A stretch of DNA of 49,281 bases from assembly GCF_001427785.1 (NCBI RefSeq), contig NZ_LMHM01000001.1, positions 450,477-499,757 on the forward strand. Reading direction: 5' to 3'. The notes beneath the pieces are model-generated. The model was not told where the DNA came from. It worked only from the letters and a program-made list of their open reading frames with translations, and ran no database searches. Shown here one piece after another: positions 17,284 to 25,099 of the stretch (the first letter of the stretch is position 1; the number at the start of each line of letters is the position of its first letter). Made by a program: the position numbers and the translations under genes. The DNA comes from Lysobacter sp. Root690. GTDB lineage: Bacteria; Pseudomonadota; Gammaproteobacteria; Xanthomonadales; Xanthomonadaceae.

Positions 17284-18078
17284 ATGAACGAGTCATCTTC
17301 CGTACAACGCGCGCGCGTTCGCATCGGCTGCGCGGGCTGGTCGATCTCCGCCGCGCATCGCGACGCGTTCGGCGCGGGCGACAGCATGCTCGCGCGTTAC
17401 GCCACGGTGTTCGACGCGGTCGAGATCAACTCCTCGTTCTACCGTCCGCATCAGCGCAAGACCTACGAACGCTGGGCCGCCAGCGTGCCGGCCGATTTCC
17501 GTTTTTCGGCCAAGCTGCCCAAGAGCATTTCGCATGAGGCCCGCCTGCATCGCACCGGCCCGCTGCTTGAACCGTTCATCGAAGAAGTCACCGGACTGGG
17601 CGCGAACCTGGGCGGCTTGTTGCTGCAGCTGCCGCCGAGCCTGGCCTTCGACGCGCGCACGGCCGCGACGTTTTTCCGCATGCTGCGCGCGCGCTGGAAC
17701 GGCGGCTGCGTATGCGAACCGCGGCATGCGAGCTGGTTCGCGCCGGCGGCGACGGAGTTGCTGCGTAAGCACGCGATCGGCCGGGTCGGCGCCGACCCCG
17801 CGCTCAACCAGGACGCACGCGTGCCCGGCGGCGATGGGTCGTGGCGCTATTGGCGCTGGCACGGCTCGCCGCAGATGTACTACAGCGCCTACTCGCCCTC
17901 GGCATTGGCCGAACTGGCCGAGCAGGTCGCGGCCACGGCGGACGACGGCGAGACCTGGGTGATCTTCGACAACACCGCGGCCGGGCACGCGATCGGCGAT
18001 GCGCGCGGCCTGCAATCGCTGCTGGCCGCGCGTCGCGCCGGGATCGTTCCCATAGGCCACGGCGCGGCCGGCGATTGA
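17284..18078 (+). CDS. DUF72 (YecE-like) family protein
   Basis: A protein of about 264 residues in the DUF72/YecE family, which folds as a TIM barrel. The family opening RIGCAGWS, the EINSSFYR and FRFSAKLPKSISHE stretches, the internal CEPRHASW and the FDNTAAGHA end are all present. The biochemical role of the family is not established. The start is uncertain: ATG codons at 17212, 17257 and 17284 are in frame and none has a clear ribosome site; 17284 places about 12 residues before the first strand. It is divergent from the Nei-like gene. Confidence 0.85.
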   Translation: MNESSSVQRARVRIGCAGWSISAAHRDAFGAGDSMLARYATVFDAVEINSSFYRPHQRKTYERWAASVPADFRFSAKLPKSISHEARLHRTGPLLEPFIEEVTGLGANLGGLLLQLPPSLAFDARTAATFFRMLRARWNGGCVCEPRHASWFAPAATELLRKHAIGRVGADPALNQDARVPGGDGSWRYWRWHGSPQMYYSAYSPSALAELAEQVAATADDGETWVIFDNTAAGHAIGDARGLQSLLAARRAGIVPIGHGAAGD

Positions 18079-18240
18079 ACGCGGCGGCGCCGCGCGCTCG
18101 AGGCTTACGCCGACTCATTCGTCGCGACGGCCGGAAAGCCGCGGGTGAAAGCCGTCGCGGGGTCGCGGAACCGAGCCATATCGTGCGCGAAGCCGTAGGA
18201 TGCGGCTGAATCGTCAACGATCGTCGGCCAAGGAACCCCG

Positions 18241-19152
18241 ATGGAACACATCGACGTCATCGTGGTGGGCGGCGGACCGGCCGGCCTGACCGCCGCGACT
18301 TATCTGCAACGCTTCCATCGGCGCTGCGTGCTGATCGATGCCGGCGACAGCCGCGCGCTGCGCATTCCCGAAAGCCATAACTGCCCCGGCTTTCCCGATG
18401 GCGTGTCCGGTCCGGACCTGGTCGAGCGCATGCGCACCCAGGCGCGCGAGGCCGGGGTCGAATTCGAATCCGGCAGCGTCGACGCGCTGACCCGGCATGA
18501 CGACGGCGGCTTCGTGGTCAGCGCGGGATCGCGCCAGTGGCGCAGCCGCGCGGTGATCCTGGCGACGGGTACGCGCGACGTGCTGCCCGAGGTCGAGTGG
18601 GCCGAGGAGGCCATCGCCTGCGGCGCGCTACGCCTGTGCTCGGTGTGCGACGCGTTCGAGGCCACCGATCTGCGCATCGGCGTGTATGGGCCAAGTAGCG
18701 CGGTGGCCTCGCACGGACGTTTCCTGCGCAGCTACAGCGACCGGCTGGTGTTGATTCCGACCGATCAAGCGTTCGATGCGGGCGACGACAAGGCCTTCGC
18801 CGACGGTGCGACGCAGGTGTTGGCGCCGGGCGGCGAACTGCGGTTCGACGGCCAACGCTGCGCGTATCGCGAACCCGACGGCACGGTCACCGAACTCGAC
18901 ACGCTGTATCCATTCCTCGGCGTCGAAGCCGAGCATCCACTGGTCGCCTGCGCCGGGGCTGGGGTCGAGCGTCCCGGCGAAACCGTGGTCGACGCGCATC
19001 AACGCACGCGCATTCCCGGCCTGTACGCGATCGGCGACATGGTCAGCGGCTTGAACCAGATCTCGGTCGCGGTGGGCCAGGCCGCGATCGCGGCCACCCA
19101 TCTGCATAACGCATTGCCGTTCGTGCCGCGCGGCATGGCCTCGGTCAAATAA
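18241..19152 (+). CDS. NAD(P)/FAD-dependent oxidoreductase, thioredoxin-reductase-like
   Basis: A 303-residue flavoprotein resembling thioredoxin reductase. The N-terminal FAD-binding GGGPAG is at 10-15, the NCPGFPDG stretch at 47-54, and the final FAD motif IPGLYAIGDMVSG near 258-270. A CSVCD motif (C133, C136) sits where TrxR has its redox disulfide. The expected second nucleotide-binding motif is degenerate: GPSSAVA replaces the usual GxGxxA, and the HRR NADPH-binding arginines are not evident. It therefore may use another electron donor or be specialised, as in ferredoxin- or substrate-specific relatives. It follows a clear AAGGAAC ribosome-site-like sequence. It appears monocistronic. 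Confidence 0.88.
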   Translation: MEHIDVIVVGGGPAGLTAATYLQRFHRRCVLIDAGDSRALRIPESHNCPGFPDGVSGPDLVERMRTQAREAGVEFESGSVDALTRHDDGGFVVSAGSRQWRSRAVILATGTRDVLPEVEWAEEAIACGALRLCSVCDAFEATDLRIGVYGPSSAVASHGRFLRSYSDRLVLIPTDQAFDAGDDKAFADGATQVLAPGGELRFDGQRCAYREPDGTVTELDTLYPFLGVEAEHPLVACAGAGVERPGETVVDAHQRTRIPGLYAIGDMVSGLNQISVAVGQAAIAATHLHNALPFVPRGMASVK

Positions 19153-19173
19153 CGATCGAGGCCACGGCGACGC

Positions 19174-19551
19174 TTAGCGCGGCTTGCGCCGCGCCAGGCG
19201 ACTGCGATTGGCCTTGACCGTGCGCGCCACCGGCTTGAGGCCTTCGGCGAGGATGCGATCGCCGGTAGCGAACAAGCCGCTCCACTGCTGCCACGGCGTC
19301 GCGCCGGGCATCCACGCGCTCCACGCCGACAGGCTCCACGGCGCCATCCACGCCGCGCCGGCCATCGCCCACCAGCCCTGCATCGCCGCGGCGGATTTCT
19401 CCGACACCATCCGGCTCCATTCGCGCTGCGTCTGCGCCGACGGCGGATAGCCGCCCTGCGCGGTTTCCATCAGCCGCTGGGCGATCACCCACGGTGCGGC
19501 CTGAGCGATGGAGGCGAGTTGATCGGACGAACGAGTGGGCGTGGGCGACAT
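19174..19551 (-). CDS. Small tryptophan-rich protein of unknown function
   Basis: A 125-residue protein with no family that I can name with confidence. It has a helical, alanine- and tryptophan-rich middle (about ten Trp between residues 45 and 95) and a basic C-terminus rich in Arg/Lys. The overall plan, an amphipathic helical core about the size of phasins, suggests a granule- or membrane-associated protein, but this is a guess. The ATG at 19551 is chosen because GGAG lies 9 nt upstream; an upstream in-frame ATG at 19578 lacks a site. It converges with the flavoprotein gene (22 bp gap). Confidence 0.65.
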   Translation of the reverse strand: MSPTPTRSSDQLASIAQAAPWVIAQRLMETAQGGYPPSAQTQREWSRMVSEKSAAAMQGWWAMAGAAWMAPWSLSAWSAWMPGATPWQQWSGLFATGDRILAEGLKPVARTVKANRSRLARRKPR

Positions 19552-19753
19552 GGGCAACTCCGGGAATCGAGTTCGCACAGTGCCTGAGGCCTGTGCTGTC
19601 GCTGTGACGATGCGGAGCCGATGTGCGCGATTGGGCGCTTGGCGATGAATGGTTCACGAAACGGCGCGGTCGGCGCGTCTGCCCCGCCCTGCGCGCGCGG
19701 GCATTGGCGCGATGGCCCGCGCGCGCACAACGTTGCGCGGACCCATCGCGATC

Positions 19754-20980
19754 TCAGCGCGCCCCGTCCCAGAACTTCATGTCGCCGTACTCCCACTCCC
19801 ACGGCGCGCCGGTCTTGCCCAGTACGAATTCGACTAATTTGGGAAACGCAGGCTCGGCGCGCACATCGTTGGACAGGATCACCACGCAACGCTGACCGCG
19901 CTCGACGCAGACCAGGGTGTTGGCGGTCGAGTCGTTGTGCCCGCCCTTCATGAAACCGGCGCCCTGCGCGCTGCGGAACGCGATCACGCCCAGGCCCGCG
20001 GCCAGATCCGCGCGCCGCTGCGCCGCCGGCAGTTCGGGTTGCAGGGACGGGAACTGACTGCGCGTGGTGATCGGCAACTGCGGCTTCGCCAGCTCCGCGC
20101 GCATCCGTTTCGACAGGCCGGCGCCGCGCACCAGTCCGGCGGCGAACCGCGCCATGTCGTCGATGCTGGTGTCCATCGATCCGGCCGCGCGCACCCGGCT
20201 GCGTTCGTCGTGCGGCTCGGCCGAGCCGTCGGCGCGCCAGCCATCGGCGAGGTTCGCGGCGAAGCGCGATTGCCAGATCATGCTGGTGTCGCGCATGCCC
20301 AGCGGTTCGAACACGCGTTCGCGCATCCCCTCGCCGACATCGATGCCGAGGCCGCGCTCGATCACGAACTGCAGCAGGATCAGGCCGTCGCCGGAATAGC
20401 CGTAGCGCGTTCCCGGGTCAAAATGGAATCGCAGTTTTTCGTCGGCTTCGTCGAAGAAGAAATTGGCGAAGCCTGGGCTGTGGGTCAGCAGATGGCGCGC
20501 GGTCAACTTGCGCCAGCGCTCGTCGCCGGCCAGCGTCGACCACGGCGCATAGCGGTCTTCATCGGGATAGTCCGGCAGCGGCCGATCGAGATAGCCGGCG
20601 ATCGGCTTGTCCAGGTCGAGCCGGCCTTCATCGACCAGTTGCGCGACGAAATAGGCGAACGCGGCCTTGGTCAGCGACGCGCCGTACATCACCGTGTCGG
20701 TCCGCAGCGGTTGGCCCTGCGCGTTGCGGCTGCCATAGCTGCGGACCCGGACGACACGGCCGCGATCGACGACCGCGATGGCGAGGCCGCGGGTACCGGT
20801 GGCGGCCATCGCGCTGGCGGCCTGCGCGTCCAGAGCGTCGGTATCGGGAATGCGGGCGGCGGCCGGGCCGGAGGCCAGCAGCGCCAACAATCCAGCGACG
20901 GCGAGCGAGCGCAGCCACGCCGGCATGTGGGCATCGAACGGAAACAAGGCGGAACGCGACAGCGAAGCGGCGGACGACAT
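19754..20980 (-). CDS. Serine hydrolase, beta-lactamase/PBP4* family (class C-like)
   Basis: A 408-residue secreted or periplasmic serine hydrolase. S102-L-T-K105 is the nucleophile motif, Y195-S-G197 the second motif, and a KGGHND stretch near residue 345 takes the place of the third (K/H-x-G) motif. The signal peptide lies at about 19-42 (MPAWLRSLAVAG followed by a hydrophobic core and AAA). The start at 20980 has an AGGAGA site 10 nt upstream. Members act as esterases, D-aminopeptidases or PBP-like enzymes; the substrate is not predictable. It is divergent from an ECF sigma factor, and the shared 151-bp gap before the nearer starts contains a perfect 33-bp inverted repeat, so co-regulation is plausible. 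Confidence 0.88.
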   Translation of the reverse strand: MSSAASLSRSALFPFDAHMPAWLRSLAVAGLLALLASGPAAARIPDTDALDAQAASAMAATGTRGLAIAVVDRGRVVRVRSYGSRNAQGQPLRTDTVMYGASLTKAAFAYFVAQLVDEGRLDLDKPIAGYLDRPLPDYPDEDRYAPWSTLAGDERWRKLTARHLLTHSPGFANFFFDEADEKLRFHFDPGTRYGYSGDGLILLQFVIERGLGIDVGEGMRERVFEPLGMRDTSMIWQSRFAANLADGWRADGSAEPHDERSRVRAAGSMDTSIDDMARFAAGLVRGAGLSKRMRAELAKPQLPITTRSQFPSLQPELPAAQRRADLAAGLGVIAFRSAQGAGFMKGGHNDSTANTLVCVERGQRCVVILSNDVRAEPAFPKLVEFVLGKTGAPWEWEYGDMKFWDGAR

Positions 20981-21010
20981 GGCGTTTTCTCCTGGGGTGT
21001 CGACCGCTAT

Positions 21011-21096
21011 GACGCGCCGGGCCGGCGAAACTTACAACGATCGCCCAATCTGGCCGCATCGGCCGATCGTTGTAAGTTTCGCCGGCCCGGCGCGTC
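21011..21096. repeat. Perfect 33-bp inverted repeat between divergent genes
   Basis: Arms 21011-21043 and 21064-21096 are perfect reverse complements (33 of 33), separated by 20 nt. It begins 31 bp upstream of the serine hydrolase start and ends 36-102 bp before the possible sigma-factor starts. Each arm contains GGCGAAACTTACAAC, which resembles an ECF-type -35 region. It may be a bidirectional operator/promoter, a strong hairpin in the transcript leader, or a small mobile repeat. No second copy was noticed in the window. Confidence 0.9.
21028..21053 (+). promoter_or_regulatory. Candidate ECF sigma promoter for the sigma-factor gene
   Basis: AACTT at 21029-21033 followed after 15 nt by TCTGG at 21049-21053 resembles the RpoE-like pattern GAACTT-N15/16-TCTGA. 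It points towards the ECF sigma gene, fitting autoregulation. The mirror-image AACTT in the right arm has no good -10 partner. Inference from pattern only. Confidence 0.35.
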
Positions 21097-21197
21097 TTTC
21101 TGGTCGAACTCCCAGCACAGACCCCTATGCCATGCTTGCCCGGATCAACCCGCTTGCCCGGATCGACAGACCCGCCGGCATCAACTGGACCCCGCCG

Positions 21198-21713
21198 ATG
21201 ACCGAATCCGCGCCGTCTCCCGATTGGCTGGCCCAGCACTACGGGCCGCTCGTGTTCAAGGCCGCCTACCGCGTGCTCGGCGACGCATCGCTGGCCGAGG
21301 ACGTGCAGCAGGACGTGTTCCTGAAGCTGATCGAAAGCAATCCGATCGATGTCGCCTCATGGCCGGCGTATCTATCCGCCTCGGCGGTGCGCACGGCCAT
21401 CGATGTGTTGCGCCGCCGCCAGCGCTGGTGGCGGGTCGTGCCGATGTGGCGCGCGCAGCAGTCGCTCGCGGCCGCATCGGCGGAACAGGCCAGCGAGGAA
21501 CGCGAACGCAGTCAACGCCTGCGCCTGGCGCTGGCGAAGCTGCCCAAGCGCGAAGCGCAGTGTTTCAGTCTTCGCTATCTGGAGTGCATGGAGATCGGCG
21601 AGATCGCGCGCTCTCTGGCGCTCAGCGAAAACAACGTCAACGTCGTCCTGCACCGCGCCCGGCGCAGGCTGGAAACGCAACTCGGCGAAGCCGCCGTGGA
21701 GATCGCCCCATGA
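21198..21713 (+). CDS. ECF RNA polymerase sigma factor
   Basis: A sigma-70 family factor of the extracytoplasmic-function group, 171 residues from the ATG at 21198. Region 2 covers about residues 10-75 (AAYRVLGDASLAEDVQQDVFLKL, including the -10-melting helix), and region 4 about 105-160 (LPKREAQCFSLRYLECMEIGEIARSLALSENNVNVVLHRARRRL). An in-frame ATG at 21132 would add 22 residues; neither start has a good ribosome site, and 21198 matches usual ECF lengths. The stop overlaps the start of the next gene (ATGA), typical of sigma/anti-sigma pairs. It is divergent from the serine hydrolase and probably drives its own operon and that gene. Confidence 0.9.
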   Translation: MTESAPSPDWLAQHYGPLVFKAAYRVLGDASLAEDVQQDVFLKLIESNPIDVASWPAYLSASAVRTAIDVLRRRQRWWRVVPMWRAQQSLAAASAEQASEERERSQRLRLALAKLPKREAQCFSLRYLECMEIGEIARSLALSENNVNVVLHRARRRLETQLGEAAVEIAP

Positions 21714-22483
21714 ACCAGCGATTCGATCACGAACTGTCCGCCCCGCTCGCGCAGCGGGTCCGCGAAGCCGATGCGGTTCCCACCGATGCGGTCGAACGCG
21801 CGCAGCAACGACTGACCCAGCGACTGCGCAATCAGGCCCGTCCGCGCCGCATGCAGGCACCACGCTGGATCGCCGCGTCCGCGCTCGCCGCGCTGCTGGT
21901 CGTGGTGGTGATGAGCGTGCCGATGCTGTCCGGCGGCGGCGATGCCTTCGCCGCGGTGCAGGACCATCTGCGCCGTTTCGTCCATCTGGAAATGAACGTC
22001 ACCCAGCGCGCGCAGGGCCAGGTGATCCAGACCTCGCGCACCCTGGTCGATGCGCACGGCGTGTTGCGCACCGACGTGGGCGATCAGCTCAGCATCATCG
22101 TCGACCCGCCGCGTGGACGCGTGCTGACCCTGCTGCACGCGCCCAGGCAAGCGATGGTGACCGCGCTACCGAAGGGCAAGAACGCGCCGCAGGACACGCT
22201 GCAATGGCTCAACGAGCTGCGCAATTTCAAGGGCAAGGCCACGCCGCTCAAGCAGACCCGGATGATCGACGGACAGCGCGCGCAGGGCTGGTCGCTGCGG
22301 CTGCACGGCGTCGACATGGAGATCTGGGCCGATGCCAGCGGCCTGCCCCTGGCGATGCGGCAGCACGGCGGCGCGGGGCTGGAAATCGACTACCGCTTCA
22401 CCCTCGACGGGCCGGTCGCGCCGGGACGCCTGAGCAGCGATCCGCCGCCGGGTTACGCGCGGGTCGAGCCTGATCGCGAGTAG
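21710..22483 (+). CDS. Single-pass membrane protein, probable anti-sigma or sensor partner
   Basis: A 257-residue protein with a cytoplasmic N-terminus of about 50 residues, one transmembrane helix at about 52-73 and a periplasmic domain of about 180 residues. The periplasmic part alternates beta strands (QVIQTSRTLVDAHGVLRTDV, QGWSLRLHGVDMEIWADASGLPLAM) much like LolA/MucB-type outer-membrane-lipoprotein-binding folds and the periplasmic domains of some anti-sigma proteins. No zinc-binding ZAS motif (HxxxCxxC) is present. Overlap with the sigma gene by 4 nt supports a functional pair: the protein would hold the sigma factor and release it on an envelope signal. Anti-sigma function is inferred from position. 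Confidence 0.8.
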   Translation: MNQRFDHELSAPLAQRVREADAVPTDAVERAQQRLTQRLRNQARPRRMQAPRWIAASALAALLVVVVMSVPMLSGGGDAFAAVQDHLRRFVHLEMNVTQRAQGQVIQTSRTLVDAHGVLRTDVGDQLSIIVDPPRGRVLTLLHAPRQAMVTALPKGKNAPQDTLQWLNELRNFKGKATPLKQTRMIDGQRAQGWSLRLHGVDMEIWADASGLPLAMRQHGGAGLEIDYRFTLDGPVAPGRLSSDPPPGYARVEPDRE

Positions 22484-22487
22484 ATCG

Positions 22488-22862
22488 ATGCACTGGTGCC
22501 TGCGCTTGCCTCGACCGCGGCGCAGGCTTCCTTGCCAGCGCCGACGCATCCGCGACGCCGCCGATTTACGTGTTGCCCATGGCCAGTGCTGGAGCAGCCG
22601 GCGCAGCCTGACCTTGCTCGGCGACGCCGCCGATCTCGCCAGCGGTTTAATCGAACGGATGGACTGGAATGCCGCGGTGAGCGAATACGAAATCGGGATG
22701 TTCGAATGCATCGTCGAATCCGCCGAGGGTTCGGCCGAAGGTGCGGCGACTCTCCCGTCGCACGACGGGCAGGCGCTGACCTTGGCGATGTATCGCAGCC
22801 ACGAGGCCGCGCCATCGGAAGTCTGTAGTGCTTCGGTCGACGGCGGCGTCCTGCGCGGTTAA
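22488..22862 (+). pseudogene. Remnant of an FAD-dependent monooxygenase (TetX/UbiH-like C-terminal part)
   Basis: A readable 124-codon frame contains LTLLGDAADL (residues 41-50) and MDWNAAVSEYEIGMF (58-72), which match the C-terminal 'RVTLLGDAAHL ... WDAAVREYE..MF' region of TetX-type FAD monooxygenases. The roughly 30 residues that normally separate these two pieces (the P-F-x-G-x-G-x-N stretch) are missing, as is the whole N-terminal FAD-binding half. The first 38 residues are arginine-rich and look like read-through of non-coding sequence. I read it as a decayed gene fragment; a functional small protein is unlikely. It begins 4 bp after the anti-sigma-like gene. Confidence 0.5.
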
Positions 22863-22996
22863 TCCCGGCAGTCGCCGGCACCTGACGACGACAAGATCGC
22901 GGACACAAAAGAGGCTCCCGAAAGAGACGTTCAATTGCGCAGAGCCGTTGCGGTTTTTTACTCGCGGTGAAAGGGCCGATAAAAGGAAGGCGAAAA

Positions 22997-23025
22997 CCCC
23001 TCCCACCGCGGCGGGTGAAAGGGGG
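22997..23025 (-). terminator. Possible terminator of the delta-60 repeat gene
   Basis: On the minus strand an imperfect GC-rich hairpin ending in GGTGGGAGGGG is followed by TTTT. It lies about 45 bp past the stop codon at 23071. Confidence 0.4.
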
Positions 23026-23070
23026 ACTTTCCCGATGCCGCCGTTGAGGCCGGCACCGTTGCGCGTCAGC

Positions 23071-24330
23071 TTATTGGTAACGCGCCACAACGAAGGCCGA
23101 CGGCGAGTTGCCATAACCCACCACGACGATTTTTCCGTCGGCCTGGATGGCGAGCCCTTGAACCGCGGCATTCGCGCTGCCGACGGTGGCGGCGACAGGG
23201 CCGAAGCTCGCGTCCTGATTGCCGAACGAGTCGTAGCGATTCAAGGTCAACTGGCGGTAACTGCCCGCATTGGAGTACCCACCGACGATGATTCCGCCGT
23301 TGGCGTCGATGGCGACGTCACCGCCGACCGCATCGCCGCTGCCGATGGCGGTAACGACCTTGCCGGTGCCCGATCCAAAGTAGCTGTCCAGCGCGCCGGT
23401 GCTCGTGTAACGGACCGCGGCGAATCGGTAGGGCCCGGCGCTCGCGCTTTTCGCGTAGCCGGCGGCGACGAGGTTGCCGTCGCTTTGAATCGCCAGCGAG
23501 GTGGCGATGGCGGCGTTGCCGGCGGACGTGCCGGCCACATTGGTCAGCACTTTACCGCCGGTACCGAAGCTGGCATCCAGCGCGCCACTGGTGGTGTAAC
23601 GCGTCAACGCGAATACGGTGCCGCTGCTCGACGCATAACCGGCCAGCACCGGTTTACCATCGGCCTGGATGACCAGGCTGTTGGCGAAGGACGAACTGGT
23701 GCCGACCGACGAGGTGACGGTACCGGTACCGCCGCCGAAGCTGTAATCCAGAGTCCCGCCGCTGGTAAGCCGCGCCAGCGCGAAGCCGGAACCGGCATAG
23801 CCCGCGACCCAGATCGAGCTGCCCTGTACGGCAATGGCGTTGGCTTCCGAAGCGCCCGCGTAGAAATTGACGGTCGCCTTGCCCGAGCTGCCGAAGCTCG
23901 TGTCCAGCGAACCATCCGTGTTGTAGCGATAGACGGTGAAGTTGCGGGTGGAGGTGAAGTTCGGGCACGAGGTGCCGGCAACGACGATCTTGCCATCGGC
24001 CTGCAGAGCGAGTGCGCGCGCCTGTCCCGAGCAGCTGCCCGAGGGCGTGGTGGTGACCTTGCCGGTGCCGTTGAAGCTGGTATCCAGCGCGCCGCTGGTC
24101 GTATAACGCGCCAGCGCGAACTCACCGAGCGCGGTCTGGCCGGCGGTGACGATCCGTCCGTCTGATTGGATAACAACCCGGGCGGCGGCACCGTAGCTGC
24201 CGAATGCGGTGGAGGTAATGCCTGCCGAACCGAACGCGGGGTCCAGCGATGCGGCCTGTGCGAGCGTTGCAAATGCGCCGATAGCGCTGATGGCGATGCC
24301 AAACGATACCTTCATCGTGTTGCTGGTCAC
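23071..24330 (-). CDS. Secreted delta-60 repeat protein
   Basis: A 419-residue exported protein made of about six or seven delta-60 repeats. Each unit carries the pair GALDxSFGxxGKV and VVIQSDGRIVTAG/LALQADGKIVVAG (for example LDTSFNGTGKV, LDASFGTGGKV, LDSYFGSGTGKV). These repeats predict a large beta-propeller-like fold that occupies the whole mature protein. The signal peptide runs to about residue 26 (GAFATLAQA). The start is set at a GTG (24328-24330): an AAGGAGA site ends about 9 nt before it, whereas the ATG five codons downstream (24315) is too far, and an ATG reading upstream lacks a site. Function is unknown; probably surface or periplasmic. Confidence 0.85.
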   Translation of the reverse strand: MTSNTMKVSFGIAISAIGAFATLAQAASLDPAFGSAGITSTAFGSYGAAARVVIQSDGRIVTAGQTALGEFALARYTTSGALDTSFNGTGKVTTTPSGSCSGQARALALQADGKIVVAGTSCPNFTSTRNFTVYRYNTDGSLDTSFGSSGKATVNFYAGASEANAIAVQGSSIWVAGYAGSGFALARLTSGGTLDYSFGGGTGTVTSSVGTSSSFANSLVIQADGKPVLAGYASSSGTVFALTRYTTSGALDASFGTGGKVLTNVAGTSAGNAAIATSLAIQSDGNLVAAGYAKSASAGPYRFAAVRYTSTGALDSYFGSGTGKVVTAIGSGDAVGGDVAIDANGGIIVGGYSNAGSYRQLTLNRYDSFGNQDASFGPVAATVGSANAAVQGLAIQADGKIVVVGYGNSPSAFVVARYQ

Positions 24331-25099
24331 TGGTGGGTTCTCCTTGTTGGAGGTGGTTGAATCCATTCCGGGATTCAATTCACCGCCGCTCACTGTGCAG
24401 CGGCGGTGTGCTGGGTGCGCAAGGTCTTGAAGGCGATTGCGAGGTGGCGTCGCATGTGAAAGGTATCCGTGCCTGCACAGGTATCGCGCAAGCAACCGTG
24501 CGGCGTGGCCTGAGTTGATCTGCCGCACCGACGGGCCGTTCGTGGCGATCGGCGGGCCGGCATCTTCGAGGGTGCTTTTTAAGACGTACGACGCTGTTGG
24601 CGAAACCGGAGACATCGGGAGAGGCTCATAGACCTCGTCACGCTCGGCCCAATGGGCAGATCGGTACACGTCGCAGTTCCCCTCCGACAAGCTTCGGTTT
24701 TAAACCGATCGCTGGTGCTCGATGCCCGTCCAATAGTCGCACTCCCCATGCACTGGACCAGGGCGCCCCACTGCTCTGCCTCTCGGCCCAGGACATGCTT
24801 ATGCGTGCGACGGTAAGCAGACCCCAGCTTCTGCGCGGACATTCAGCGCCCCCCTTGTGCCAATTGTGCGCCGGACGAATCTCCGTGATTGCGACGTTCC
24901 GCGGACATGGACTATCCAGCGCATGCGAGCACTGAAGCCCGAGCTTGCGTGCGACCGCGGCCGCTTTGCGCCGAGTAAATGTCAAAAAAGAAAAAGGGGC
25001 TCCGGAGAGCCCCTTTCAGGTAATAACAAACTTCTGGGTGGCGACGTAACGCCTTCACGGCGCCCGAGCATGGCGACTTCGCGCTACAACATCACCGCC
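24331..25099. other. Gene-free region upstream of the delta-60 gene
   Basis: About 770 bases with no convincing gene on either strand. All readable frames are low in typical codon preference, unlike the flanking genes. The sequence includes stretches resembling scrambled, frame-broken coding DNA around 24500-24900, so it may be a decayed mobile element or gene, but I cannot name its source. A terminator for the nrdJb transcript lies at 24979-25016. Confidence 0.5.
24979..25016 (-). terminator. Rho-independent terminator after nrdJb
   Basis: A perfect 10-bp stem (24993-25002 with 25007-25016) with a 4-nt loop. On the minus strand the stem is followed by a T-rich tract (five T, C, six T). It lies about 85 bp past the nrdJb stop and ends that operon. 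Confidence 0.88.
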
